DNA of 64,000 nucleotides from Callorhinus ursinus (taxonomy: Eukaryota > Chordata > Mammalia > Carnivora > Otariidae): NCBI RefSeq assembly GCF_003265705.1, contig NW_020312848.1, forward strand, positions 53,672,765-53,736,764, in the 5' to 3' direction. The notes under the pieces were generated by a model. That model was not told where the DNA came from, did no database searches, and was given only the letters and a program-made list of their open reading frames with translations. Position numbers and translations under genes: made by a program. This document shows, piece after piece, positions 23,922-35,705 of the stretch. Positions within the stretch are counted from its first letter, which is position 1. Every line of letters starts with the position of its first letter.

Positions 23922-24233
23922 GCTACGTAGAGTTCTACCACAATTTTTAAGTGGGGGGATTGTTCTTAATGTTTCTTAAAGATACAACTATATAAAATAG
24001 AATTTATGTCTTTGTACTTTGTATCTGTCAGTCTATCTGGAAATTACAGTTTCACATATCAGTATCACATACTTTATTTGTCTTTTCTGAGCAACTCCTT
24101 TTTATTTTCTTCTAACTGCTACTCTGGAAGAAAGAAAAGTTGAGACTTAAATATCATGTTAAAAATAAGAGTAGATTGAGTGAGCAGTTCATTGCCCCAG
24201 TCTAACTCTGTCAGTGCTGTTGCCTAGCCTTCT
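23922..24233. other. Unassigned DNA
   Basis: Nothing recognised. Confidence 0.45.
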
Positions 24234-24600
24234 GTGGTTTGTGAGACATCAGTGAGGAGTGAATTTTCAAGAGTTGGTAATGCTGGCTCTTTTTCCACAG
24301 CTGAAAATGAAGTATCAATGATAAATCTTACCCTAGAAGGAAAAACATGTTACATTATTGAAAACCATCAAAAGTCTTCTGTTTTTTACTTCTCTGAAAG
24401 AACTATTGAAAAAGCAGGATCAGTGCAGGTTGGAAGAACTGAAGGATTTATGGAAGATGCATTTCATGAAGAAAAAAAAGGGTACTGCAGTTTCCTCTTT
24501 CCCACAAGGCAAAAGTTGGCATACCAGTTTTGGGAAAAAGAAAATGTCTCTTCCCAGAGGAAGAGCAGTATTTCCAAATAGAAATTCTGCCAGTGAGTCC
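24234..24600 (+). other. Region open in two overlapping frames, origin unknown
   Basis: One frame of 115 codons (24234-24581, with no ATG at its start) and another of 145 codons (24358-24795) are both open. The second runs into the SINE at 24639, so its C-terminal part ('LVQLRSWSQG'-like and 'LPASPSPSPPACVPSL') is SINE sequence. A good splice-acceptor-like string 'ctctttttccacag' lies at 24288-24301. The predicted peptides are lysine-rich and match no family I recognise. No donor, promoter or partner exon was found. Best treated as chance openings or an unrecognised old pseudogene. Confidence 0.2.
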
Positions 24601-24638
24601 ATGCCTCGTGTTATTTGGGGAAAGAGTAATAGTAATAA

Positions 24639-24811
24639 GGGCGCCTGGGTGGCTCAGTCGTTAAGCGTCTGCCTTCAGCTCAGGTCATGGTCCCAGGGTC
24701 CTGGGATTGAGCCCTGCATTGGGCTCCCTGCTTCTCCCTCTCCCAGTCCCCCTGCTTGTGTTCCCTCTCTCACTGTGTCTCTTGCTGTTAAATAATAAAA
24801 TCTTTTAAAAA
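24639..24811 (+). mobile_element. SINEC SINE, internally shortened
   Basis: Starts 'gggcgcctgggtggctcag', has 'cctgggattgagccctgc' and passes directly to 'gggctccctgcttctccc', missing the usual 'gctcagcgggaagcctg' segment. Target duplication 'aatagtaataa' at 24628-24638 and 24812-24822. Confidence 0.95.
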
Positions 24812-24822
24812 AATAGTAATAA

Positions 24823-27820
24823 TAATAAAAGGTTTTAGGGTAATCCCCAAGCCCACCCTTCTTCCAGAAAAGATTATTCATTTAAAGAGTTATTCAAGGA
24901 TTGGTAGATTCCATTTTAGTTTAGAGAGGAATTTTTAGAACCAAAGAGTTTAATAATAAGTCACATTTACTTTTACCTTTTCCTACTGCTAAAATTTTCC
25001 TCACTGAATTTTTTCAGTGACTGTAAATTCTCCTCAGGCTTCTGTGATTAGGTTATTTTCACACATTCACAAAACAAGCAGCTACTCTTATGTGCTTGCA
25101 TGAATAAAAGTTTTCTCAAGATTTTTCTTCTTTTTTTCTTTAAACGAATTTTCCATGAAATTTTAAGTATTGTGTGGCAGTATGTTGCAAAGGATATACA
25201 AAAGGATTAGATTCAGGGTCATTATTTTAGAACTGTTCCTTTAGAGTTATCAATATTTTTAAATCTTGCATTGTAGTTTAGTTTTCTCACACCTTGATAA
25301 AAATATGAAACTGAAATCCCTTGGATTATGTGTATACTAAAATGAAATGTGCTGTAGATCAACCATGAGTCATTAAAATTAATAAGCATTGATTCATTGC
25401 TCATGTTCTAATGTTGGGTTAACATTGTATATATTAGTGTTGAATGATACCCACCTGGCCTTAAAATGTAATTCTATAATTGTATGGGATTAAGTCTGGG
25501 AAGTAAGAGAATAGCTCCCAAATTTACACCTCACACTAAAAAAACAAAAACAAAAACAATTTTTTTAAAAAATGAAATGAGTTATAAGAAATACAGCAGG
25601 GTCATTAGTGGTATAAATTTTCATATTTATGCATAATTAGTATGGATTTTTGAATTTAACATAGTTTTCAAGGCTTATTTTGAATTTAAATAAATAATGT
25701 AACTCCTCCTGAACCTAGCATTTTAGTTTGTGGTGGTTAGTTCTTCTTAAGTTAGTGGAAGAATATCTGTGTCCCTCAACTAAATGAAAAAAAGAAGCTG
25801 GAGAAATGGTTTGAATTTTAGATATAAGTTTTATTTGGGTTGAGGTGGATATTTACGTTCCATCTGAGTTTTTTCCTTTCCCCAACAACTGGCTTTTGCT
25901 AATTAAAATAATGAATTTACTCTGTTTGTGAAGTGACACTTCTTTGTTTTCAAAGATTGAAATTGATTTTAAATGCAGAAGGTTTTATGAGCTAGAATAC
26001 ACAATAAGTAGATTTTTAATAAAGAGTGATTCTCTGTGTGTATACACAGATGCAGTTAGACTTTATACTTGTTTATCTTTAAAGAATTAAAAGGTGTTCC
26101 TAATTTTTTACACAAAAGCATGAACACTGGATGTAGTTGCAAAATACTGAGCAATGAATTATATTGCCACTTTGCTTTTCTACAAACTCTTTTATCTGTA
26201 TCGTAGCTATATGCTCAGACTTTGAGAATATAAGAAGTGAAGTACCCTGAAAAGTATCACATGATGGCACTGTTTCCATTTCCACATCCAATATTATGAA
26301 ATAAAGCTATAATAAACTGGTATTAAGAATGGGGTGTAATGCCAATGTATTTTGTATAATTTATGTAAAACAAAAATGTAACCACTAAAGTTATTAATAC
26401 AAGTACTAGAGTCCTAGATTTTTCACAAAGTATTTTGTAAAAGTTTGTGTTTTTATCATGTCCGTAACTTAGAACACAAAAAAAAACAAATTTATCTAGA
26501 ATGCTAGAAATTTCAATATGACAGAAAGCAGTTTCATTAAATATTTGAGTTGCTTTATGAATTATTTTTTACAAATAGCATAGTATATTTTGTATTTCAG
26601 TTTTATTTTGGAAGGACTTAATGCTGTATCACACATGAGATTTAACAGTGGTAAATATGACTATTCACACAGAAATATTTCTGAGGAATGCAAAGAAAGT
26701 GTGGAAATAAGGCTCACATGAAGAAGGTACATGGATCAAAGGTTGAAGGGCTTGGAGCATAATTTTAGAGTGAACAAAATTCAACTGTGGTCAACCTGAA
26801 TATTTCAAAGGTTCATTAATCTGAAGAATGTAGATGTTAAATGGTGTGTGATTTCAAATACCATATTTTATTATGGTAAACAGTCTCTCCTAAATAATAA
26901 GCCTGTGGAAAATGGCATTGAGTAATTATCATTTCAAGTATGAAAGTGCAATAATTTTCTATTCACAACAAACAAGAAAAAAGATTGATCAAAACATGAT
27001 GTAATATACATTGAAGTATAACTTATGTAGAAGTGTATATTTTAAAGATTAACCAAGCATCAGGATTTTACCAAGTTTTATCCTTAATAATGAATTAGCA
27101 ATAGCAGATATTGATGCATCTTGCCAGTGGTATGATATATAAATATAAAGCTGTGAGAAGAGGAAATGATGCCCCCCTAGTGATGAAGAACCTAATGGGC
27201 AGAAATTAGAGAAGTGCAGCAAGTAAGTGCTTTAAGACTAATTTAAATTGTTGTCAGTTTTGTGTATTTTATATGACAGGAAAAAACAGACTTTGCACAA
27301 TTTTCCTTTTACTTAAGCTGTGAACTTGACTCAGGGAAAAGAGATGTATAGGAAGTTTTCCTACTGCTGTTCTTTTTAAAATAAATATCTAAAATCATCA
27401 TGCATGTAAGCAAACTGCACATATTTATCTTAATAAAATGCCAAAATCTTATGTGTGAGGCATAAGCCTTAAACCTTTATCATAACAGAAACAAATACCT
27501 CCTATAAAAGAAAATGTGTATGGAATATAACTAACTGCTCTGATATATTATTGTTTTAAGTTGTTTTTCACTTTTAACTTTAAACAAATTGTTACATTGT
27601 CATTATGGAGATAATAAATATCTTAGTAATCCATTTTAAAATAAGGGATTCTCATACTTGATAGTTTTAAGGATACATTGGTGTCATATCACCTCTTTTG
27701 TGAGAATGGCAGTTTGCATAATATTTTTCAACAAATGAGAAAATTTTAAATTGTGATATTGGGAAATTGTTAAAAACTTGCTTAATGATACAGTGATGAA
27801 AAGTATTCATAAATCTGTAC
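24823..27820. other. Repeat-poor AT-rich DNA
   Basis: No interspersed repeat recognised over 3 kb. The short frames (25222-25404, 26100-26291) have no features of real genes. The lack of old L2/MIR as well as young SINEs is noted as a finding. Confidence 0.5.
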
Positions 27821-28060
27821 TGGAAAAGAGAAAATATCCACTGCAACAATCTGCTCATTTGTCTTCTATGAGAAGGGGGGGGAAACCCCAGCATACTGAA
27901 ATAGGAGATTTCCGTGTTCACTGTATTGCACCATGCAAATTACTTGCAATTTCCAAATGCCAGTGTTACTTTTCAGGACAAATTTCACACAAAAGGAATT
28001 CAGTGATTATTCATCCAGTTTAATTAATTCAATTAAATAAGTCTGATGCTGTCAGGTGTT
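27821..28060. promoter_or_regulatory. Candidate conserved non-coding element
   Basis: Unique-looking sequence with a perfect octamer ATGCAAAT at 27933-27940 (POU-factor type), a nearby 'ttgcaat', and clustered 'TTAATTAATT'/'CAATTAAAT' homeodomain-type sites at 28018-28038. Function is inferred only from motif clustering in a repeat-free tract; single motifs like these occur often by chance in AT-rich DNA. Confidence 0.2.
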
Positions 28061-29818
28061 CTTTTAATAATTGAATCAACATGCAGATACATAATAAGCA
28101 TAAAAGCGTTTCTATGGCTGCAGTTAATTTAGATCCAAAAGAATCTGCTGTTCCTCTACATTTGATATAGATTATTCTATAATATTTCAGTAATGGGTTG
28201 CACAAAGGCTGGCTTTTAATTCTTTGCTTTCTCGAATGTCTTTATATATAATGGTTTAAAACAGAAGGTGTTCAAGAGAGGGTGACCTTTTTTCCATTAC
28301 CATGGTTCCTGTCATTAATGCATTATAATTTTCTTTAGAAGTCTGGAAAAAATGTGTATATGTGCAGTACATAGCAGGTATGAATCAAAGCATGTTAGTG
28401 AAAGTTTAGAATTGTCTGTTATTACTTTTAAAAAGATTCATAGGACACATTTTATTGTTCTCAATACATACTTATTTTTCTTACTAAGAGCAGTTAAACT
28501 GTTTTTACGTATTATTCTCATCAGACTTAAAAATTTGATTTTCATATAACAATAGTCATCTTACTAATATTCCTAAAATATGTATTGTAACTAAATTTAA
28601 ACCAAAGAGGAAAATGGTTCTTAATTTTGATTTTTACATAATGGCAACCTTATATACAGCATTAAATTATAAAAGGATGTTAATCATATATAAAGAGGAA
28701 AGATTGGGGTAAATGATTTACTTGGAGTTCTCAGCAGTGCTTGATGTCATAATTATTGTAAATATTAATTGCTGTGCTAAAAATGTAAGCAAGCCGATTT
28801 TGTATTAGATGAAAAATGAAAATAGACTGTGTACTGGTAAATAGATAATCATACAAAAGTAATTGGGGTTTTAAAACCCCAATCTATTCTGCCAGCATGA
28901 GCTCGTTTGCATGTTAATCACAAGAGTGATTTCCTACTTCACAAGGAAGTCCACACTCTTTCATAACCACTTTTAATTGCATTTAAAATGATTCAGGTTT
29001 GTAACATTAGAAATGAAGGCGTATCTGTGTCAAATTAATAAAAATGTCCCTGAAAATCTTTATAGACTATAAATACTCAAATATTTTAAGGACTTCTATT
29101 TTTAATTGGAATATGTAGAGGCCTATTACATATTTTGAGTGTTATTAATGATAGCATAGCTATGGTATAATGTGCCAATTTTAAAAGATCACTCAAAAAT
29201 AGAGTGTTTTATGATATTTTCAATTATGTGGATTTTCCCTAATTTTAATATGCAAATACAGTGAGACTTAATTTTAAAATTTTACAATAAAATGTGAGTT
29301 TACAATAAAAGAATGTACACTGATATTGTTACTTTTTTTAATAAGTTCTTAATGGCAAGTGACTTCATTGTTCAATCTTCTTTAGATGCATACATTCTCA
29401 ACATTAAATTTTTACTAGCAGTAAGTTTTTCAATAACAAAATTTAATGCTTGAAGTTAACTATTTTTAGCTGTGTTGTATTATTTTAGTACTAACTAAAA
29501 AGCATTTTATTACTGACAGTAAATATTAAAACAGTTAAAAACTATTATGGAATAAGAAAATATGTTAAATAAAAAGTATTTTGTAACTTTTAAAAATCAT
29601 TGGTGTCATTTGTTTCCAGGACCAATGCAAATGGGAGTTTAGTGTTCACATCATGAAATGTCTCTGATTTAGTCTGTATTATGCAATAAGTGAATGTCAG
29701 AGTTAAGGCATAACTATTTATCTGCAGAACATAAGAAAGGACTACACTTTTGGTAAATTCACCAGGATTACACTCTTATTAATCACACAGGTACAGAAAC
29801 TAAATTCTAGCCAGGATG

Positions 29819-29820
<2 letters not shown>
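28061..29820. other. Repeat-poor AT-rich DNA with a 22-bp palindrome
   Basis: No repeat family recognised. The perfect palindrome at 28862-28883 and the octamer-like 'tttgcatgttaat' near 28905 are described separately. The short frame at 28352-28549 lacks support. Confidence 0.5.
28862..28883. other. Perfect 22-bp palindrome
   Basis: 'attggggtttt' at 28862-28872 is followed with no spacer by its exact reverse complement 'aaaaccccaat' at 28873-28883. Confidence 0.97.

Positions 29821-29821
<1 letters not shown>

Positions 29822-29864
<43 letters not shown>
29822..29864. repeat. Long (CA)n microsatellite
   Basis: About 21 uninterrupted CA units. The longest pure dinucleotide run in the window and likely length-polymorphic. 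Confidence 0.97.
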
Positions 29865-29865
<1 letters not shown>

Positions 29866-31899
29866 CTATATACATACCTGATGAAAAGTTTGATGATTAA
29901 AGAAAAAGCCCTCACAATTTAAAAGAGCGTACATTTGCTTTCATCACCAGGTGTTCTTTCTAATATAAATGACCAAGATGATGTTTCCATAACATAGCTT
30001 GAGGTGCTCTGGAGATTAAAACTACCAAAACAGATCTATTAAATTTTTCATGGAGAGGGTCCACAAGGGATAATAAGCCAATATTCTTGTCCCATATTCC
30101 AGATGTTTTATGTAATTCTGCATCTTTCTAAACTAAATTGTAGCTTTTCCAGAAGAAAATGTACTATAGAGACAGAGATGAAAGGCAAGAGCTGTTGAAA
30201 TGTTAATTTTACTATCTGCTGTTGAGGTCTGCTACCTTTTTGTATTTTTTTCTTACTCCCAGTAGCTCAGTTCTGTTTTATGAATGTGGTGGTATTTCAG
30301 TTGTTTGAAGTTTAGCAATCTAGGAGCATGACTTTGGTGTAACAAAACAGAATGCCACACGGTATATGAAAATGTGGTAGATGAACTTTATCTTAATGAT
30401 GCCCTCTTTCAACTTTAGTGTATTAAGCGTGATCTAAACACTGTGGTGACCATCAGAAATATAATAATGAATATAGATTTCTTTTGCTTTTTTGTGAGCT
30501 TTTAAAATTATTGGCAAGTGATTAAGGAAGAAAATGACTGATGAAAATGACCCTGTTTTTTCACGTGCTTAGTTTTTGCTTTAGGTTTTGTTGTCACAGT
30601 TCTCCATCATGGGTTCAATGTAGAACATTTCCTGAAGTTTTACTTTCTTTCAGCATTAGCTGGGTGAGTGTTAGCACCCTTTTTGAGATGATGGGGGGGA
30701 TCTCTTTATACTCTGGTAGCAAATTCTTGCTTTACTATAGGTCATGTTATAACATTTTAACTCTTAAATTCCTTCTGCTGGGCACATAACGACTTGTGTG
30801 ACTGTGTACATTTGCACACTTCTGTCTAAAAAAGAGTCCCTTTTCTTCATTTTTGCGGAATGGATTTCTCTTTACTCAGAGTAAGATGCTGTTTTGTTTA
30901 TGATTAGCTGGAAGTCAGTTTTCACAAACCTCCTTTACAAATGGGGATTCTTATACTTTTATATCTTGTATAGTAGGTAAATACATTTGAGTTTATCGTT
31001 TTGAAATAGTTGGATTTTGCCTCCCAGCGATAGCCTTGGATTTTTTTGTGTTTTTGTTTTTGTTTGTTTGTTCCAGCAGGTTGCTCACAATCAAAAGAGG
31101 AATGGCCTTGGTCTTCTGAATCTAAATAGCAACTGGTATTTGTCTGCTCTCCCTAGGCAATTTAGTTAGAAAACTCTAGAAACTGCTTCTTTATCCCCAA
31201 TACTATTTAGGTAAAACCGTGTGAACCCAATGATTTTATTAAAGAAACACTAGTAAAACTAACTTTTTATTTGTGTTAGGGTTCTTAGAAGAAACTACTG
31301 TATACGATGATTTCTTCAGATCCCACAAGGCCATTTTATATCATTGCTTGGTTTCACTTGAATTTGTGAAGATGGTAATTCAGTAAGTTGGGAGACTGAG
31401 TAGCATGTATTATTATATCTATGTTTTGCTATATTATCTGGAAAATTTGTGACTCATAATTAATTGCATGTACAGATGCAATAAGAAACAGAGAAACTAA
31501 TAGCGTTTGTATTGTGACCAAAAAAAAAAAATGTGTCAAAATGTATGATGCATATATTTTCTTTAATTCCTTTCTATATCACCTAATGAAATGATTATCA
31601 TAGGTTGGGCTTAATTTTGGACTCAAGTTCAGGTATACATTGTTGATTCAACCTTGCCATCCTGGGTTGATGCTTAGAGCCTTTTGGAGAATGTCATTCT
31701 GCCATGTGCCTCATGCGCCTTTGTATGCTGGGTTTTTCCTAACCACTGAGGTGGGATTCTATAGTCGGTGGCTTTTGTTTGTGGTACTTTTTGAAGTTTA
31801 AGGTTAAGAAAGTTGATTTTTTTCACATTAATTTCACAATTAGGTTGTTACTACTTTGTGTTTGCATCCTTACTGTGTTGCAACACCACCCTATGGAAT
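29865..31899. other. Repeat-poor AT-rich DNA
   Basis: No repeat family or gene recognised. A short A-run lies near 31520. The 82 aa frame at 30541-30789 has no recognisable features. Confidence 0.5.
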
Positions 31900-31917
31900 T
31901 CAACTTCCGCAGCTTTA

Positions 31918-32094
31918 TTTATTTTTTTTAAGATTTTATTTATTTATTTGACATGGCGGAGAGAACAAGCAGGGGGAGCAGAGGGAGAAGCAGGCTCCCC
32001 ACTGAGCAGGGAGCCCGATGTGGGGCTCGATCCCAGGACTCTGGAATCATGACGGGAGGCAGACGCTTAACCACCTGAGCCACCCTGGTGTCCC
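31918..32094 (-). mobile_element. SINEC SINE
   Basis: Reverse SINEC with 'gaagcaggctccccactg', 'gatgtggggctcgatccc' and 'ccaccctggtgtccc'; a small internal deletion removes part of the B-to-A-box spacer. Target duplication 'tcaacttccgcagcttta' at 31900-31917 and 'tcaacttctgcagcttta' at 32095-32112. Confidence 0.96.
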
Positions 32095-32400
32095 TCAACT
32101 TCTGCAGCTTTAACTTTCTTTTGTAAATAATCACTGAAATCATTTGAGGCTCAAGGACCTCTCATTCTGTTTTAAATAGATTATCTTGTTTCATCAACTA
32201 TCTGAATTTTAACTAACACCCATACATAAAATCAAAAGTATCCTTGAAGATAAGCTATGTGCTTCATGTACTATACTTTAAAATTCTATTGTTTTTTTTT
32301 TTATTTTTAATGATTGAGAAAATAATCTTTACTTGTTTTTAAATTCTCTATCTGGAAAGCATAAACAATTACTTAACGTTGAAAATCACATCCAACATCT

Positions 32401-32608
32401 TTTTTTCTTAAAGACTTATTTATTTTGAGAGAGAGAGTGAGAGCATAAGCAGGAGGGGCAAATGGAGAAAGACAGAGAATGTCATATAGATTTCGCTCTG
32501 AGTGTGGAGCCCCGAGCCCTACACAGGGCTCGATCTCATGACCCTGAGGTCACAACCTGAGCAGAATCCAAGAGTTTGATGCTTAACGGACTATGCCACC
32601 CAAGCATC
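32401..32608 (-). mobile_element. Old SINEC SINE
   Basis: Reverse orientation, GA repeat followed by 'gtgtggagccccgagccc', 'gggctcgatctcatgacc' and 'ccacccaagcatccc'. Diverged older subfamily. Target duplication close to 'cacatccaacatctt' (32386-32400) and 'caacatccagcatctt' (32609-32624). Confidence 0.92.
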
Positions 32609-32624
32609 CCAACATCCAGCATCT

Positions 32625-33484
32625 TCTGAACTATGCCATTTTGTTATGGATAAATCCTTTAATTGCTTTTTCTTAAAGTCAAGTAAAATCAAGATCCCGA
32701 GAACTTCCATATATTTAGCAGCAGCCAAGAATTAATAGGCAAGGATGATATTAAAAGTTAGAACATGGTATAAAATATTCTTAAAGCATAATTTTTTCTA
32801 ATGCAGTAAAGCATCATCTTTATTTTGCAGTGGCCCCCTAAAGGGTGATCCTTATCAGGTATAGTGTCAAGACTGTAGCAAGAACATATCCTGCATGTTG
32901 GCTAACTGAACATAATAAAAAAAAAACATATACTGTACATTTGGGAACAAACTTGTGAATGATTAAGTGTAGATAGATTATAAATAATATAAAGATAGAT
33001 AAATAGATATCTCCAGGATTGTGAAAAAAAAATCTAATAATGTATCCAAGAGGATAATTTCCCTACTATGAACATCACATGTATTTAAAAATAATTTATT
33101 GCTAAAAAAAATCATGCTAATAGGTGTTGATGGTTCTTAACAGGTAATTATAGTAATCATAAATAATAGTCCATCTTTCCATCACTTAAATTTCATTTCT
33201 CTGTTTCAGAGGAGGACTTCTTTACATTTTATTTTCGAGGTCTTATTTTTTCTTCCTGACTTGAAGAACTAAAGACAAATGTTCACTCCCTCATTAGTTT
33301 GCTAGGCCGTTTCTCAGGGATCTTTTCCTATTCTTCACCTTTATGGTTTATGTTCTGACTAGATCAGCTGCCAGGCCAACACTACATTTTGTAGTCTGCT
33401 CATAAACTTACCCACCTGGCAGTAGTTTTGACTGCTCAAAAGAATCCCTGCCAAAGTCTACTAGATTCTTATGACTAGTTTGGA
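32625..33484. other. Unassigned AT-rich DNA
   Basis: Short imperfect GATA-type repeats near 32970-33010. Nothing else recognised. Confidence 0.45.
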
Positions 33485-33580
33485 AGCTGATTATCAGGAA
33501 TTTAGAGTTCTATTCCTGTCTAGGGACTTAACCTTCTTTACGCTTCATTTTGCACCTTGATAAAATATGTAACTCAGTCC
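33485..33580 (+). mobile_element. Possible MIR fragment
   Basis: 'gagttctattcctgtctagg', 'gacttaaccttctttac' and 'caccttgataaaatatg' follow the MIR core order at low similarity. Confidence 0.35.
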
Positions 33581-35046
33581 CTTGGGCTGTAAGACTCCCT
33601 GCCAAAGGTTTCATATAAGTGCAAGGTGTTCCTGCTCATTGATTCACAAAGTTTTGTAAGATGTTACTGCTATTACTTGTGTAACAGTAAAAAGCCATCT
33701 TGAACTCAGAAACACCAACAAAAACTTCCAATTTGACTAGTCATTTTATTCTATTCATAAATTCAAACCAGTAAACTTTAATTTTAACAGTTTTGAATGG
33801 AAATTATTATGCAAGCCATACAGAGTCATCTAAATCTCCAAAATTGTCTACCACATTACAGTTTTACACTTGAGAGTATTTAAATTATAGTTAAGTACCT
33901 CAACATAAACTTTGTTCAGTATAGTTTTAGTTCCAAGCATAGCCTATTCTAATTCCTTGAATATAGGCTTTTCTAATCATTGGATCTTCTCATATTTTAT
34001 CTTATTAGCATATTTATAAACATGTTACTAATAAAAAGTTTAGATAAGATTTTAGATCAATACCTAGAAGTTAGGTAAATACCTCAATTTAATTATAAGG
34101 TCAAATGATACTCAGTTTTAAGGCTTTGAATATCTTAAACTAATCTCACAATTTTCCTCTTGTACAGCTTGATTGATCCATGAATCTTTAAAGTGTATTT
34201 GTTTCACTTCAAAGTTATCCTGCCCACTGTGGCTATTCCTGTCAAAAGCTTACCCTCTCAACTGTCCCCTGTTTATAACTACCCTCTATCCTCAGCATTG
34301 AAGATAAACAGGGAAATAAAAAAGGGTTTATAAAGAAATGATTATAACAGTTGTGTGGTAATGAACTGTGTAAGACATATGTGATCAATGTATTTGAAGA
34401 AAAGCTTATTTTATTCTTATACTCTTTAGAGAAGAAAACATTCAGAAAACTAAAAATGCCTAAAGTACTGACAACTGAGTTTTGATGATACAGTAATCTT
34501 AAAAATAACTCAACAAGTGGTTATCAAACACTAACTTTTCTATACTTTTTATCATCCCAAATTATAATTTTGGGATTCACAACTATTTTTAAAATGTTAC
34601 CATTAGAATTAAACTGAGGATTCTCCATATGTATTCTTTCTGTGTAGTTGTTTGTGGCTTAGCAAACTCTTCTCATAATTCTAATTTTATTTTCAGCAAT
34701 TTAAACACTTCCCATAATTCTAATACATTTTATTCTCAGAAATTACTGAAGTTGTTCTCTATATCCACCTTTTTCCTTTCCATCACCCCATGTTATTGAT
34801 GAATGTTTTTTTTCTCAGATAAGCACAGAAACTTGCTTAATTAACCCAGCTAGTTAGGGGCAGACTTGTTAAGAAAAATGTACTCATTCTTATTCCAGAA
34901 TTTAGTGCATTTTTACTTCTGTCTGTACTGCTGCTCATTTATGATTTAAAAAAAGGGGGGCAGGATAAAATGAATAGGGAAAGAGAGGGAGAAAAAGAAT
35001 GAAACAGAGTTAGCATCATAGTATTAAATTATCTGCCCCCTGAGAT
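33581..35046. other. Unassigned AT-rich DNA
   Basis: Nothing recognised apart from short homopolymers. Confidence 0.45.
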
Positions 35047-35127
35047 TATCTAATAAATGTTAAATAGAAAATTTATAATTTATAAGTAAATAAAGTTATA
35101 AAAAAGAAATTTAACATTTATTAGATA
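35047..35127. repeat. Inverted repeat with 19-bp perfect arms
   Basis: 'tatctaataaatgttaaat' at 35047-35065 and its exact reverse complement at 35109-35127, separated by 43 bp of AT-rich sequence. Could be a small foldback element or a chance product of AT-rich DNA; no terminal duplication is evident. Confidence 0.9.
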
Positions 35128-35489
35128 GAAAAGGAATCTGATAATGATTTACATTATGCCGCAATTTCTTGGTATCTACCAGATAATTCACACTTAAAAA
35201 GATTGTTCTTGACTGAACAGTGACATGCAATTTATATGTGTACTTCCCTCCCCTTTTAGGACCTCTGTGTGGACTGTTGACTTGAATGTACTTCCTTAAG
35301 GTATCTAAGTAGTTAGGTCCTTTACTTTCTTCAAATATTTGCTCCTATGCTATTGTAATGCAACTGTGGACAATTTTATTTAAAAACGCAGTAATCTCAC
35401 AGTGCTTATCATGGACAACACTGTACCCGAAACGTAAAAAATGCAATAAACTTCTCCTTTCCTGGTTTTCTTCAATTTAATCTGCTCTC

Positions 35490-35705
35490 TCCATTGTATC
35501 TATCACTGAACATTCTGTATGATTTGCTCATTTATTACGTTTGCTGTCTCTCACTGCTGGCTAGAATGGAAACCTCCTGAGGGCAGAGATTTTGGCATAT
35601 TTATTTTTTTATTATCTGTCTCTCCCTCCAGAATAGAAACTAATGATGGCAGGACTCTTTGTCTGTTTTATTCATTGATAGAATCTGAGTGCCTAGAACA
35701 TTACC
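35490..35705 (+). mobile_element. L2 LINE 3' end
   Basis: 'ctagaatggaaacctcctg', 'agggcagagattttgg', 'ctttgtctgttttattcat' and 'gagtgcctagaacattacc' give the L2 3' order. The exon-like frame at 35519-35785 is L2-derived. Confidence 0.7.
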
